From WHTX01 sp038255145 (GTDB taxonomy: Bacteria; Actinomycetota; Acidimicrobiia; Acidimicrobiales; CAIXPF01), in NCBI GenBank assembly GCA_038255145.1, contig JBBSLP010000044.1, positions 1 through 52,245 on the forward strand: a stretch of DNA of 52,245 nucleotides, written 5' to 3'. This document shows, piece by piece, positions 40,840 through 50,199 of this stretch (its first letter is position 1; each line of letters starts with the position of its first letter). The notes below the pieces were generated by a model. That model saw only the letters and a program-made list of their open reading frames with translations. It was not told the origin of the DNA and did no database searches. The position numbers were made by a program, and so were the translations under genes.

Positions 40840-41505
40840 GTGCCTGCCTACGGGACCTTGGTGTGGGCCGTGGTGGCCGTGGCCACCGGAGCGGCCCTCG
40901 GTCTGGTGTCCTCGGGTCGCGGCCGTCGCCCCGGCCGGGTGCGCTGGTGGGGCCTGATCCCCGCCGGCCTTGCCCTGCGAGCCGTCGTCGAGGTGATCGA
41001 CCTGCCTGCGGGGGTGGCCGTGCTCATGGCGTCCTACGCCCTCCTGCTGGCCGCCGCCGTCCTCAACCTCAACTGGAGGGGCAGCTCTCTTGTTGCCCTG
41101 GGCCTGGCCCTGTGCGCCCTGGTCGTCTCCCTCGACGGTGGTACCCCCGTGTCCCGCGATGCCCTGGCCACGGCCGGCCGCTACGACCTGCTGGCCTCGG
41201 GACCGGCGCTTCCCGGCGAACGCCACATCGAGCAGGACCGGGACCGACTCGTCATCCTCGGCGACGTGCTGCCCGTGCCCCTCACCCGTCACGTCACCAG
41301 CTTCGGTGAGCTGCTGGCCCTCGTCGGCCTGGGCGACGTGGCCTTCAACGTGACCGCCCGCCGCCCGGCCCGGCGCCGTCGGCCCGGCGATGCCGACGGC
41401 GACGACGTGGCCGGCGATGCCGACGGCGACGACGTGGCCGGCGATCCGACCGACGCGACCGAGGCCCTCGTCTCCTCGGACGCCGGCTCCCGGCGCGCAC
41501 CGTGA
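40840..41505 (+). CDS. DUF5317 family membrane protein
   Basis: 221 residues. Four hydrophobic segments in the first ~110 residues, then LVILGDVLPVPL and ELLALVGLGDVAFNV, matching DUF5317 membrane proteins of Acidimicrobiia and relatives. Function unknown. The C-terminal tail holds a duplicated GDADGDDVA (27-bp repeat at about 41389-41442). GTG 40840 follows TAGCGT by 8 nt. Its TGA overlaps the next GTG (GTGA). Confidence 0.78.
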   Translation: MPAYGTLVWAVVAVATGAALGLVSSGRGRRPGRVRWWGLIPAGLALRAVVEVIDLPAGVAVLMASYALLLAAAVLNLNWRGSSLVALGLALCALVVSLDGGTPVSRDALATAGRYDLLASGPALPGERHIEQDRDRLVILGDVLPVPLTRHVTSFGELLALVGLGDVAFNVTARRPARRRRPGDADGDDVAGDADGDDVAGDPTDATEALVSSDAGSRRAP

Positions 41506-41846
41506 GCACGCCCACCGATCCCACCGATCCCACCGATCCCACCGACCCCCGCGCTCCCGCCGACCCCCCCGCTCCCGTCGACCCGGTGCTGGCCCGCCGG
41601 GCCCAGTACGCCCGGTGGGTGCAGCTGGGCCAGCGCACCGGCTACCTGGCCCTGATGGTGGCCGTCGTGCTCTTCGTCATCGGCTTCCTGACCGGGTTCC
41701 CCGGCGGGCTGGCCACGGCGGTGTTCGTGGCCCTGATCATCGCCTGCATCGTGCTGCCCCCGGCCATGGTGTTCGGCTACGGGGTCAAGGCCGCCGAGCG
41801 CGACGAGGCCGAGAAGCGGGGCGAGCGGCCACCGTCGCGCCACTGA
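41502..41846 (+). CDS. Small two-helix membrane protein, hypothetical
   Basis: 114 residues. N-terminal DPT repeats (9-bp DNA units), then two membrane helices (YLALMVAVVLFVIGFLTGF; AVFVALIIACIVLPPAMVFG) and a charged tail. Coupled to DUF5317 by a GTGA overlap, so likely works with it. No family recognised. Confidence 0.7.
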   Translation: MSTPTDPTDPTDPTDPRAPADPPAPVDPVLARRAQYARWVQLGQRTGYLALMVAVVLFVIGFLTGFPGGLATAVFVALIIACIVLPPAMVFGYGVKAAERDEAEKRGERPPSRH

Positions 41847-41941
41847 GCCGACGCGGAAACGGCTCCGAAGGGGACGGTGGTCGCCGGGTAGCATCACCAG
41901 CCGAGAGCGGCCGTTCGGGCCTGCCCCTGTCCGGAGGTCCC

Positions 41942-42562
41942 GTGGCTCCACGCATGCCCGCCGCGATCCGCCGGCGCCAGCTGCTCGATGTGGCCATCGG
42001 CGTGTTCTCCCAACGTGGCTTCCACTCGACGTCCATGGCCGAGGTGGCCGAGGGTGCCGGCGTCACCAAGCCCGTGCTCTACCAGCACTTCACGTCCAAG
42101 CGGGCCCTCTACCTCGAGGCCCTGGGCGAGGTGGGCCTGCGGCTGCGCCAGTCCATAGAGAAGGCCACCACCGACGCCCCCGGGCCTCGGGAGCAGGTCG
42201 AGCGGGGCCTCGACGCCTTCTTCCACTTCGCGGCCGAGGAGCAGGACGCCTTCAGCCTGCTGTTCGGGAGCGGCACCCGACGCGACGAGGAGTTCGCCGC
42301 CTTCGCCGTCGAGGTCGAACGGTCCATCGCCCAGTCGGTGGCCGCCCTGCTGTTCGTGGCCGGGCTGGCCCAGGCCCAGCGTGAGCTGCTGGCCTTCGCC
42401 ATCGTGGGCATGGCCGAAGGCACCGGCCGCCACTGGATCGCCAACGGCCTCGAGCCCGCTCCCGACGTGCTCGCCGCCCTGGTGGGCAACCTGGCCTGGG
42501 CCGGCCTGCGGGGCCTCGCCCCGATGGGGGAAGTGGACTCCGAGGGCGCCGAAGTCGACTGA
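41942..42562 (+). CDS. TetR-family transcriptional regulator
   Basis: 206 residues. N-terminal HTH: RRRQLLDVAIGVFSQRGFHSTSMAEVAEGAGVTKPVLYQHFTSKRALY, with the YxHFxSK turn, followed by a helical ligand-binding domain. GTG 41942 has GGAGG 4 nt upstream; ATG 41954 is less favoured. A TAGCAT hexamer (41889-41894) may be its -10. Target unknown; the next gene is the secreted NHL protein. Confidence 0.92.
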   Translation: MAPRMPAAIRRRQLLDVAIGVFSQRGFHSTSMAEVAEGAGVTKPVLYQHFTSKRALYLEALGEVGLRLRQSIEKATTDAPGPREQVERGLDAFFHFAAEEQDAFSLLFGSGTRRDEEFAAFAVEVERSIAQSVAALLFVAGLAQAQRELLAFAIVGMAEGTGRHWIANGLEPAPDVLAALVGNLAWAGLRGLAPMGEVDSEGAEVD

Positions 42563-42613
42563 GGCCCTACCTACACTGCACCTCGGCGGGCGTACGAATT
42601 CTCCTGAGGTGAT

Positions 42614-43942
42614 GTGAACGTGGCGGTGAGCAGCTCTTCGACGTTGGCGCGCGTGCCGCGCCGCCTCCTCGTGCTCGGCCTGGCCCTGGTGCCCTCGATG
42701 GCGTGCGCCGAGCTCGACATCGTCCCCGGCACCGCCCCCTACACCACGTCGGTGGGCCGCCCCACCACCGGGGCGCCGCCGACGACGGCGCCACCGACCA
42801 CGACGACGTCCACCACCAGCACCACCGTCGGCTCGACCACGACGACGGTCGCTCCGACCACCACGACGTCGGTCCCGCCCACGACCACCACGACGACGAC
42901 ACCCCCCACGACGACGCCCCCGACCACGACCCCACCCGGTCCCACGTCGGGGATCATCACCACCATCGCCGGGGACGGCACCACCTCCCTGCACGGTGAC
43001 GGCGGTCCCGCCGTGGACGCCGGCATGTTCTGGGCCAGCGAGATGGCCGTCGGGCCCGACGGGTCGATCTACGTGTCGCACTTCCTGTCCCACGTCGTGC
43101 GCCGCATCCTGCCCGACGGCACCATCGTCAACTTCGCCGGCACCGGCACCCAGGGCTCGGCGGGCGACGGCGGTGATGCCGTGGACGCCCAGCTCAACCA
43201 CCCCGTGGGCCTGGCCGTCGACGGGGACGGCAACGTCTACATCTCGGACCACTACAACCACACCGTCCGCAAGGTCGACACCGACGGCACCATCACCCGC
43301 ATCGCCGGGGTGGTGGGCGAAGCCGGTTACAACGGCGACGGCATCCCCGCCACCAGCGCCAAGCTCAACGAGACCGAAGGCCTGGCCATCGACAACCAGG
43401 GTCGGCTGCTGCTGGCCGACTTCTCCAACCACCGCATCCGCCGCATCGAGCACGACGGCACCATCAGCACCATCGCCGGCAACGGCACCGCCGGCAACAC
43501 CTCCGGCCCCGCCACCAGCTCCGGCCTGTACACGCCGGCGCAGATCGCCGTGCACAGCGACGGCACCATCTACGTGGTGAGCGGCTGGGGCGATCAGATC
43601 CGACGCATCGACACCAACGGCAACCTGAGCACGTTCGCCGGCAGCAACGTCGAGGGCTACGCCGACGGCACCGGCACCGCCGCCCAGTTCAACGGGCCCG
43701 ACGGCCTGGCCATCGACGGGGCCGGCAACCTCTACGTGGCCGACTCCGTCAACCGCCGGGTCCGGCGCATCACCCCGGCTGGTGTGGTCACCACCGTGGC
43801 CCTGAACGGGGACCACCACTTCACCGGGGACGGCGGACCGGCCCTGCAGGCCGGTGGCTACGTCGTCGAGGTCGACATCGACCAGCAGGGCCGCCTCCTG
43901 CTGGCTGACAACGGCCACCACCGCGTCCGCCGCGTCGGCTGA
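42614..43942 (+). CDS. Secreted NHL-repeat beta-propeller protein (copy 1)
   Basis: 442 residues. Signal peptide with basic RVPRRLLVLGLALVPSMAC ending at Cys31 (imperfect lipobox), a Thr/Pro-rich linker (about 50-112), then five to six NHL-type blades, e.g. VGLAVDGDGNVYISDHYNH, EGLAIDNQGRLLLADFSNH and DGLAIDGAGNLYVADSVNR. Such propellers bind proteins or glycans outside the cell. GTG 42614 has a GAGGTGA RBS; TACACT at 42572-42577 is a likely -10. A close paralogue follows. Confidence 0.9.
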   Translation: MNVAVSSSSTLARVPRRLLVLGLALVPSMACAELDIVPGTAPYTTSVGRPTTGAPPTTAPPTTTTSTTSTTVGSTTTTVAPTTTTSVPPTTTTTTTPPTTTPPTTTPPGPTSGIITTIAGDGTTSLHGDGGPAVDAGMFWASEMAVGPDGSIYVSHFLSHVVRRILPDGTIVNFAGTGTQGSAGDGGDAVDAQLNHPVGLAVDGDGNVYISDHYNHTVRKVDTDGTITRIAGVVGEAGYNGDGIPATSAKLNETEGLAIDNQGRLLLADFSNHRIRRIEHDGTISTIAGNGTAGNTSGPATSSGLYTPAQIAVHSDGTIYVVSGWGDQIRRIDTNGNLSTFAGSNVEGYADGTGTAAQFNGPDGLAIDGAGNLYVADSVNRRVRRITPAGVVTTVALNGDHHFTGDGGPALQAGGYVVEVDIDQQGRLLLADNGHHRVRRVG

Positions 43943-44154
43943 GCCCCCCGGCCGCTCCCCCGACCACCGGACCGGACAGGACGACACCTAGCGGGCGTCA
44001 ACCTGCAGGTACCGCGCAAATCCCCGCCACCGCCACGCGAAGCGAACATCGTACGGCTACGAGGCCATGGTGGATCCGCCCAGGTGGGGCCGGGCGACAC
44101 CGTTGCCTAGACTGCCCTCCGGCGGACCTACAGACTCCCAAAGGCGGCGAGAAG
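43943..44154. other. Spacer between the two NHL genes
   Basis: 212 bp with no gene. A TAGACT hexamer (44108-44113) could be the -10 of copy 2. Confidence 0.4.
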
Positions 44155-45384
44155 TTGGGCGGAATCTCCTCTACGACGACGCGGCGCGTGCCCCGTCGCC
44201 TCCTGGTGTTGGGCCTGGCCATGTTGCCCACGGTGGGCTGCGCCGAGCTGGGCATCAGCCCGGGCACGGCGCCGTACACGACGAGCGTCGGCGTGCCCGT
44301 GGGCCCGTCGTCCCCCACCACACAGCCGGGCACGCCACCGACCACGGCGCCAGGCACACCCCCGACCACCACACCGCCGGGCCCGACGTCGGGGACCATC
44401 TCCCTCTTCGCCGGGAACGGCTCCAGCAACACCCAAGGGGACGGCGGTCCGGCGGTCAACGCCGGGATGTTCTGGGCCCGGGACATGGCCGTGGGGCCCG
44501 ACGGCTCGGTGTACGTCTCTCACTTCTTCAGCCACCAGGTCCGACGGATCCTGCCCAACGGCGTCATCGTCAACTTCGCCGGCACCGGCGTCGGCGGCTC
44601 CCACGGTGATGGCGGACCTGCGATCGACGCCCAGCTCCAGAACCCGGTGGGCCTGGCCGTCGACGGTGCCGGCAACGTCTACATCTCGGACCACTGGAAC
44701 TACACGGTCCGCAGGGTCGACACCAACGGCACCATCACCCGCATCGCCGGGCAGCCGGGCCAGAAGGGCTACGGCGGCGACGGCGGGCCGGCCATCAACT
44801 CGGTGCTCAACGAGACCGAGGGCCTGGCCCTCGACAACCAGGGTCGGCTGCTGCTGGCCGACTTCTTCAACCACCGGATCCGGCGCATCAACCACGACGG
44901 CACCATCGTCACCATCGCCGGCAACGGCAACAAGGCCAACACCGACGGGACCGCCACCAGCGCCAGCCTGGACACGCCGGCGCACATCGCCGTGGCCAGC
45001 GACGGCACCATCTACGTGTCCAGCGCCGACGCCCACATCATCCGCCGCATCGACACGAACGGCTACCTGAGCACCTTCGCCGGCAGCGGGAGCCATGCCA
45101 GCGTCGACGGCAACGGTACCGGGGCGTCCTTCCACGGGCCCAACGGCCTGGCCGTGGATGGGGCGGGGAACCTGTACGTCGCCGACTCCCAAGGTGCCCG
45201 GGTGCGCCGGATCACCCCCGCCGGTGTCGTCACCACGGTGGCCCTCAAGGGCAACACCGCCTACTCCGGTGACGGTGGCCCCGCCCTGCAGGCCGGAGGT
45301 GGCGTCATCGAGGTGGACATCGACCAGTCCGGCGCCCTGCTCATCGCCGACAACAGCAACCACCGCATCCGGCGCATCAGCTGA
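44155..45384 (+). CDS. Secreted NHL-repeat beta-propeller protein (copy 2)
   Basis: 409 residues, the same architecture as copy 1: basic N-region RRVPRRLLVLGLAMLPTVGC with Cys at the cleavage site, shorter Pro/Thr linker, and the same blade sequences (NPVGLAVDGAGNVYISDHWN, EGLALDNQGRLLLADFFNH, NGLAVDGAGNLYVADSQG). It is a tandem duplicate. TTG 44155 is the assumed start. The 3' end abuts a truncated VOC gene on the opposite strand. Confidence 0.9.
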   Translation: MGGISSTTTRRVPRRLLVLGLAMLPTVGCAELGISPGTAPYTTSVGVPVGPSSPTTQPGTPPTTAPGTPPTTTPPGPTSGTISLFAGNGSSNTQGDGGPAVNAGMFWARDMAVGPDGSVYVSHFFSHQVRRILPNGVIVNFAGTGVGGSHGDGGPAIDAQLQNPVGLAVDGAGNVYISDHWNYTVRRVDTNGTITRIAGQPGQKGYGGDGGPAINSVLNETEGLALDNQGRLLLADFFNHRIRRINHDGTIVTIAGNGNKANTDGTATSASLDTPAHIAVASDGTIYVSSADAHIIRRIDTNGYLSTFAGSGSHASVDGNGTGASFHGPNGLAVDGAGNLYVADSQGARVRRITPAGVVTTVALKGNTAYSGDGGPALQAGGGVIEVDIDQSGALLIADNSNHRIRRIS

Positions 45385-45389
45385 CCCGG

Positions 45390-45473
45390 CCCGGCGACCT
45401 CAGCCCTGTACCAGCGCTTGGCGGCATCGAGGTCGGGGGCGGGGTAGATCACCGTGCGCAGACCGAGGAACAT
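45390..45473 (-). pseudogene. VOC (glyoxalase-fold) protein, N-terminal stub
   Basis: Reads MFLGLRTVIYPAPDLDAAKR then WYR, the typical start of a VOC/glyoxalase-family protein, with a perfect AGGAGG 5 nt before ATG 45473. After about 23 residues homology ends and the sequence runs into the tail of the convergent NHL gene. The remaining ~100 residues are gone. It is divergent from a WYL regulator, a common pairing. Confidence 0.7.
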
Positions 45474-45543
45474 GGCAGCCTCCTGGAAGGGTCGCGGTCG
45501 CCCCTCCGTGGGGCGGCCCGGGCACCACCCTGGCCCCCCGGTG

Positions 45544-45559
45544 CGACAGCGGTCTGTCG
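45544..45559. promoter_or_regulatory. Candidate WYL-regulator operator
   Basis: CGACAG-CGGT-CTGTCG: perfect 6-bp inverted repeat with 4-nt spacer in the divergent VOC/WYL spacer, 31 bp before the regulator start. Position and symmetry fit an autoregulatory operator. Confidence 0.45.
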
Positions 45560-45589
45560 GTGGTCGGGCGCAGATCTGGCGGTGGCAGG

Positions 45590-46233
45590 ATGGCGGAGGT
45601 GAACCGCCTCGAACGCCTCTACGCCATCAGCGACGAGCTGCGCACGGTGGAACGCGACCTGGCCGCCCTGCGCAACGCCGGGCTGCCCGCCTACCCCATC
45701 GACGGTCCCCACGGCGGGGTGACCGTGCACACCCACGGTCCCGCACCCTGCTGACCCTGACCACGGCCGAACTGGCCGCCCTGGCCCTGGCCGCGACCGT
45801 GGTGCGGGGCATGCCCTTCGGCCGGGCCTGTGACAGTGCCGTGGCCAAGCTCAGCGACGCCCTGGCCCCCGAGCACCGCGTCGCCCTCGACGAGCTGCGC
45901 ACCCGGGTGCGGGTGGTGCCCCCCGACGCGCCGACGGGCTCGGCCCAGGTCATCTCGGTGCTGGAGGACGCCGTGCAACAGGACCGGGTCGTGAGGCTGA
46001 CCTACGTCGACCGCAACGGATCGCCCACCCGTCGAGACGTCGAGCCCGTGGGTTTCCACGGCGGCACCGACGGCTGGTACCTGGTGGCCTGGTGCCTCCT
46101 CCGCCAGGGGGGTCGGGTGTTCCGCCTCGACCGCATCACCACGGCCCGGGCCACCACCCGCCCGACAGCCGGTCGCGACTACGACGAGGTGCTGGGCTGG
46201 GTCCCCCACCGGGGGACGGTGGCCGGCGGCTGA
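45590..46233 (+). pseudogene. YafY-type WYL-domain transcriptional regulator, HTH deleted and frameshifted
   Basis: Starts EVNRLERLYAISDELR, then goes straight to TVERDLAALRNAGLPAYPID. In intact members 20-25 residues (first part of the HTH) separate these two blocks, so an in-frame internal deletion has removed DNA-binding helices. At about 45737 a 1-nt loss (CACGG where CACCGG is expected) ends the frame at TGA 45754. The other frame continues with RTLLTLTTAELAALALAATV, a WYL domain (VVRLTYVDRNG, WYLVAWCLL, FRLDRIT) and DEVLGWVPHRG to TGA 46233. Non-functional as read. Confidence 0.8.
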
Positions 46234-46514
46234 CCGATCGCTACCGTGCGGGCTACTACCGCGACTTCCCCGACCTGTCCTTCGGCCAGCGCGCCGCGGT
46301 CAACTACGACCACCCCGACGCCTTCGACTGGCCCCTGCTGGACAGCGTCATCGACCAGTACCTGCTGACCGTGCGGGCCGCCCACCTGCAGTTCGTCGAG
46401 CCCACCAAGCGCTACGCCGACATCACCATCCCCGAGGGGGGCATGAACGAGGCTGCCCTCGACGTGCTGCTGGCCCGGGTGCTGGAGCTGTTGCAGGGAC
46501 CCGTCCCCGGCTAG
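46234..46514 (+). pseudogene. Uridine kinase, lacking P-loop and central domain
   Basis: Reads DRYRAGYYRDFPDLSFGQR, AVNYDHPDAFDWPLLD, then joins SVIDQYLLTVRAAHLQFVEP, TKRYADITIPEGGMNEAAL to TAG. The first part is the substrate-side segment following the P-loop of uridine kinase; the second is its C-terminal end. About 100 residues between them and the P-loop (about 40 residues) at the N-terminus are missing. The internal join is in frame at LLD/SVID. Not functional. Confidence 0.75.
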
Positions 46515-46524
46515 ACACGGACGG

Positions 46525-47700
<1,176 letters not shown>

Positions 47701-47718
47701 CCTCGAGGGCTGAGCGCA

Positions 47719-49719
47719 TCACCCCAGGGCGGCGGCGATCAGGTTGGCGTAGCAGGGGGCGCCTTCGGCCCGCAGGTGGACCTCGTCCTCGTTGAAGCTG
47801 TCGGGGGGGCAGCTGTCGGACAGGGCGCGCCAGTCCACCAGGCGGGCGTTGGCGTAGCGGGGCACGACCTCGCCCAAGGCCCAGTTCACGTCCTCCTCCC
47901 ACTTGCGGGGCACCCGCACGTTGAGGAAGACGACCCTGGTGTTGGGCCCGACGATGCCCATGATGGTGTCGACGTCGTCGCCGAAGAGGGTCCCGTTGTT
48001 GCCCAGGTGGACGATGATGGCGTTGGCCGTGCCCCCTGCGGCCTTCCACGCCCGCAGGGTCTCGATGCCCTCGTCGACCTGTCGGGCCACCCGGGCGTCG
48101 ATGGCGATGCCGGGGATGGCGGCCTCGAGGGCGTCGCCCGCGCTGAGCATGACCGAGTCGCCCAGGGCGTAGGCCACCGTGCCCGCCGGGGCCACCGCGG
48201 TGGCCGGGGGGAGCGGGACCGTGGTCACCGGGGCCGCAGTGGTGGGCACGACCGTGGTGGTGACCTGGCCGGCGACCGTGGTCGCGGTGGTGTCGGGCAC
48301 GGACCGCACCGGCGCGGTCGCCGGCGGGGCGGCCGTGGTCGGCGCCACCGTCGTGGTCACCTCGGGGATGGGGGCGAGGGTGATGGCGGCCACGGTGACG
48401 ACGCGGGGGGTGGCGTCGAAAGGGGGCGGAGGTTCGTCGGCCACGGCCATGAGGCCGACCACGCTGCCCACCATGACCACGAAGACGGCGCCCAGGCCGC
48501 CCCAGGCCGTGAGCAACTGACGCCGACGCTCGGGGTCGGCGTCGCGCAGGGCCCGTCGCACCCGGGTGCCCATGGTGCCCAGCACGCCGCGGCGCACGGG
48601 CTGCTCCACGTAGCGGTACGACAGCTCGGCCAGCGCTGCGGTCAGGACCAGGCGCAGCACCAGGGTGGGGCCCGAGGACCAACCGATGTCGACGCGGGGG
48701 CGCAGCAGCACGAACACGGGCCAGTGCCACAGGTAGAGGCTGTAGGAGCGCCGGCCGATGGCCTGGGCCACACGGCCCGCGAACAGCCAGCGAGCCAGGC
48801 GGGCCTGGGGGTGCACGGCGGTGGCCAACAGGGCCACGGTGAGCAGGGAGACGCCGAGGATGCCGCCCCGGTAGGTCTTCTCGGCCAGCTCGGTGACGCG
48901 GATGATGGCCACGAGCAGGCCCAGGGTGGCCACGGCGGTGACGACGTCGATCACCGTCCGCTGGCGGGCGCTGACCGGTCGGGGATCTTCGAAGGGGCGC
49001 CAGCAGAAGGCCAGGGCGCAACCCAACAGCAGGCCCGATGCCCGGGTGTCGGTGCCGTAGTAGACGCGGGAGGGGTCCTGGCCGGGGTGGTAGAGGACCT
49101 GGGCCAGCAGCACCGACAGCCCGGCCAGGCCCAGGGTGGCTGTGGCCAGCCAGCGCTCGTCGCGGATGCGGCGGGCCAGGCCGACGAAGATCAGCGGCCA
49201 CAACAGGTAGAACTGGGCCTCGACGGCCAGGGACCACAGGTGGCGCACCGGCGATGGTCGTCCGAAGCCGGCGAAGTACGACTGGTTGGTGAACACCAGG
49301 TACCAGTTCGATACGTAGCCCAGCGAGGACACCAGCTCGCCCCGGGTCCGGGCCGCCTCCTCGGGCCAACCGATGACCAGGGCCGCAGCCACCACCCCGA
49401 TGAGGACCACGGCCGCGGGCAGCAGACGTCGCACCCGTCCCACCCAGAAGCGGCGCAGGTCGATGCCGCCGCGGTGGCGCCACTCCCCCCACAGGATGGC
49501 AGTGACCAGGTAGCCCGACAGCACGAAGAACATCTCCACGCCGAGGAAGCCGCCGGGCATGCCCGAGACCTCGCCGTGGTAGAGCAGCACGGCGATCACG
49601 GCCAGGGCACGGATGCCGTCGAGGGCCCCGAGGTGGGGCAGGCGCGGCCGTCCGCTCGGCGGCGACCCCGGCGACACAGGCGCAGGCGTGAGGAGCGTCA
49701 TGGGTGCAGGGGCGACCAT
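47719..49719 (-). CDS. OafA/YrhL-type acyltransferase with C-terminal SGNH domain
   Basis: 666 residues. Acyltransferase 3 domain (about 28-385): LDGIRALAVIAVLLYH (catalytic His), GVEMFFVLSGYLVTAIL, WSLAVEAQFYLLWPLIF, about ten membrane helices. Thr/Ala/Val-rich linker (about 455-510). SGNH domain (about 515-665): ALGDSVMLSAGDAL (Ser), GNNGTL and DEVHLR (Asp-x-x-His region). It transfers acyl (often acetyl) groups to cell-surface glycans. ATG 49719 or the later ATG 49701 could be the start; a TACGCT hexamer at 49723-49728 favours 49701. Confidence 0.92.
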   Translation of the reverse strand: MVAPAPMTLLTPAPVSPGSPPSGRPRLPHLGALDGIRALAVIAVLLYHGEVSGMPGGFLGVEMFFVLSGYLVTAILWGEWRHRGGIDLRRFWVGRVRRLLPAAVVLIGVVAAALVIGWPEEAARTRGELVSSLGYVSNWYLVFTNQSYFAGFGRPSPVRHLWSLAVEAQFYLLWPLIFVGLARRIRDERWLATATLGLAGLSVLLAQVLYHPGQDPSRVYYGTDTRASGLLLGCALAFCWRPFEDPRPVSARQRTVIDVVTAVATLGLLVAIIRVTELAEKTYRGGILGVSLLTVALLATAVHPQARLARWLFAGRVAQAIGRRSYSLYLWHWPVFVLLRPRVDIGWSSGPTLVLRLVLTAALAELSYRYVEQPVRRGVLGTMGTRVRRALRDADPERRRQLLTAWGGLGAVFVVMVGSVVGLMAVADEPPPPFDATPRVVTVAAITLAPIPEVTTTVAPTTAAPPATAPVRSVPDTTATTVAGQVTTTVVPTTAAPVTTVPLPPATAVAPAGTVAYALGDSVMLSAGDALEAAIPGIAIDARVARQVDEGIETLRAWKAAGGTANAIIVHLGNNGTLFGDDVDTIMGIVGPNTRVVFLNVRVPRKWEEDVNWALGEVVPRYANARLVDWRALSDSCPPDSFNEDEVHLRAEGAPCYANLIAAALG

Positions 49720-49783
49720 CTGAGCGTAGTTGCCAGAGCCTTCCCCGAGGGGGAGGCCAAGGCGATGTCGGGGGCATCCTCAG

Positions 49784-49796
49784 TCACTTTAAGTGA
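49784..49796. promoter_or_regulatory. 13-bp palindrome upstream of the acyltransferase
   Basis: TCACTT-T-AAGTGA, AT-rich island in GC-rich DNA, about 65 bp from the acyltransferase start. Possible operator of an unlinked regulator. Confidence 0.35.
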
Positions 49797-50199
49797 TTGC
49801 TACACCACCACACGCTGACCCGCGGCGCCGGAGGGCCGCTCGACGCCGGCGGCCGTCCCTGACCCCCACGCGGGGTGATCACCGTGGCCGGCCACGACGA
49901 CCAGCGCCGAGGACGACCCTTCTGCTGCCGACACCGTTCGGGCGAATCGACGTCGAATCGCCGCGGCATCGTCGCAGCTCAGCGCCACGTCATTGCCAGG
50001 GTCGGCGAGGGCCGGGCACCTGCCGACGACCGCTCCACGTGGCGGCGGAAGACGCGGTCCACCTGGAGGCGGCGCGACCGGGGACCGCGCCGTCAGATGG
50101 CGACGACGGGCCCATCGCGGGGACGATGACGGTTCGGCGCCGCCGCACCCGCCAGGGCGGCCGGTGGGCGCCCACGAGCACACACCCCGGGGGACGCCC
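49797..50199. other. About 400 bp without a supported gene
   Basis: Frames on both strands are open for 130-160 codons, but the translations are Arg/Pro-rich with no recognisable domain or RBS. Nothing supportable beyond the palindrome at its left edge and a GGGGG-type RBS before ATG 50200. Confidence 0.5.
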
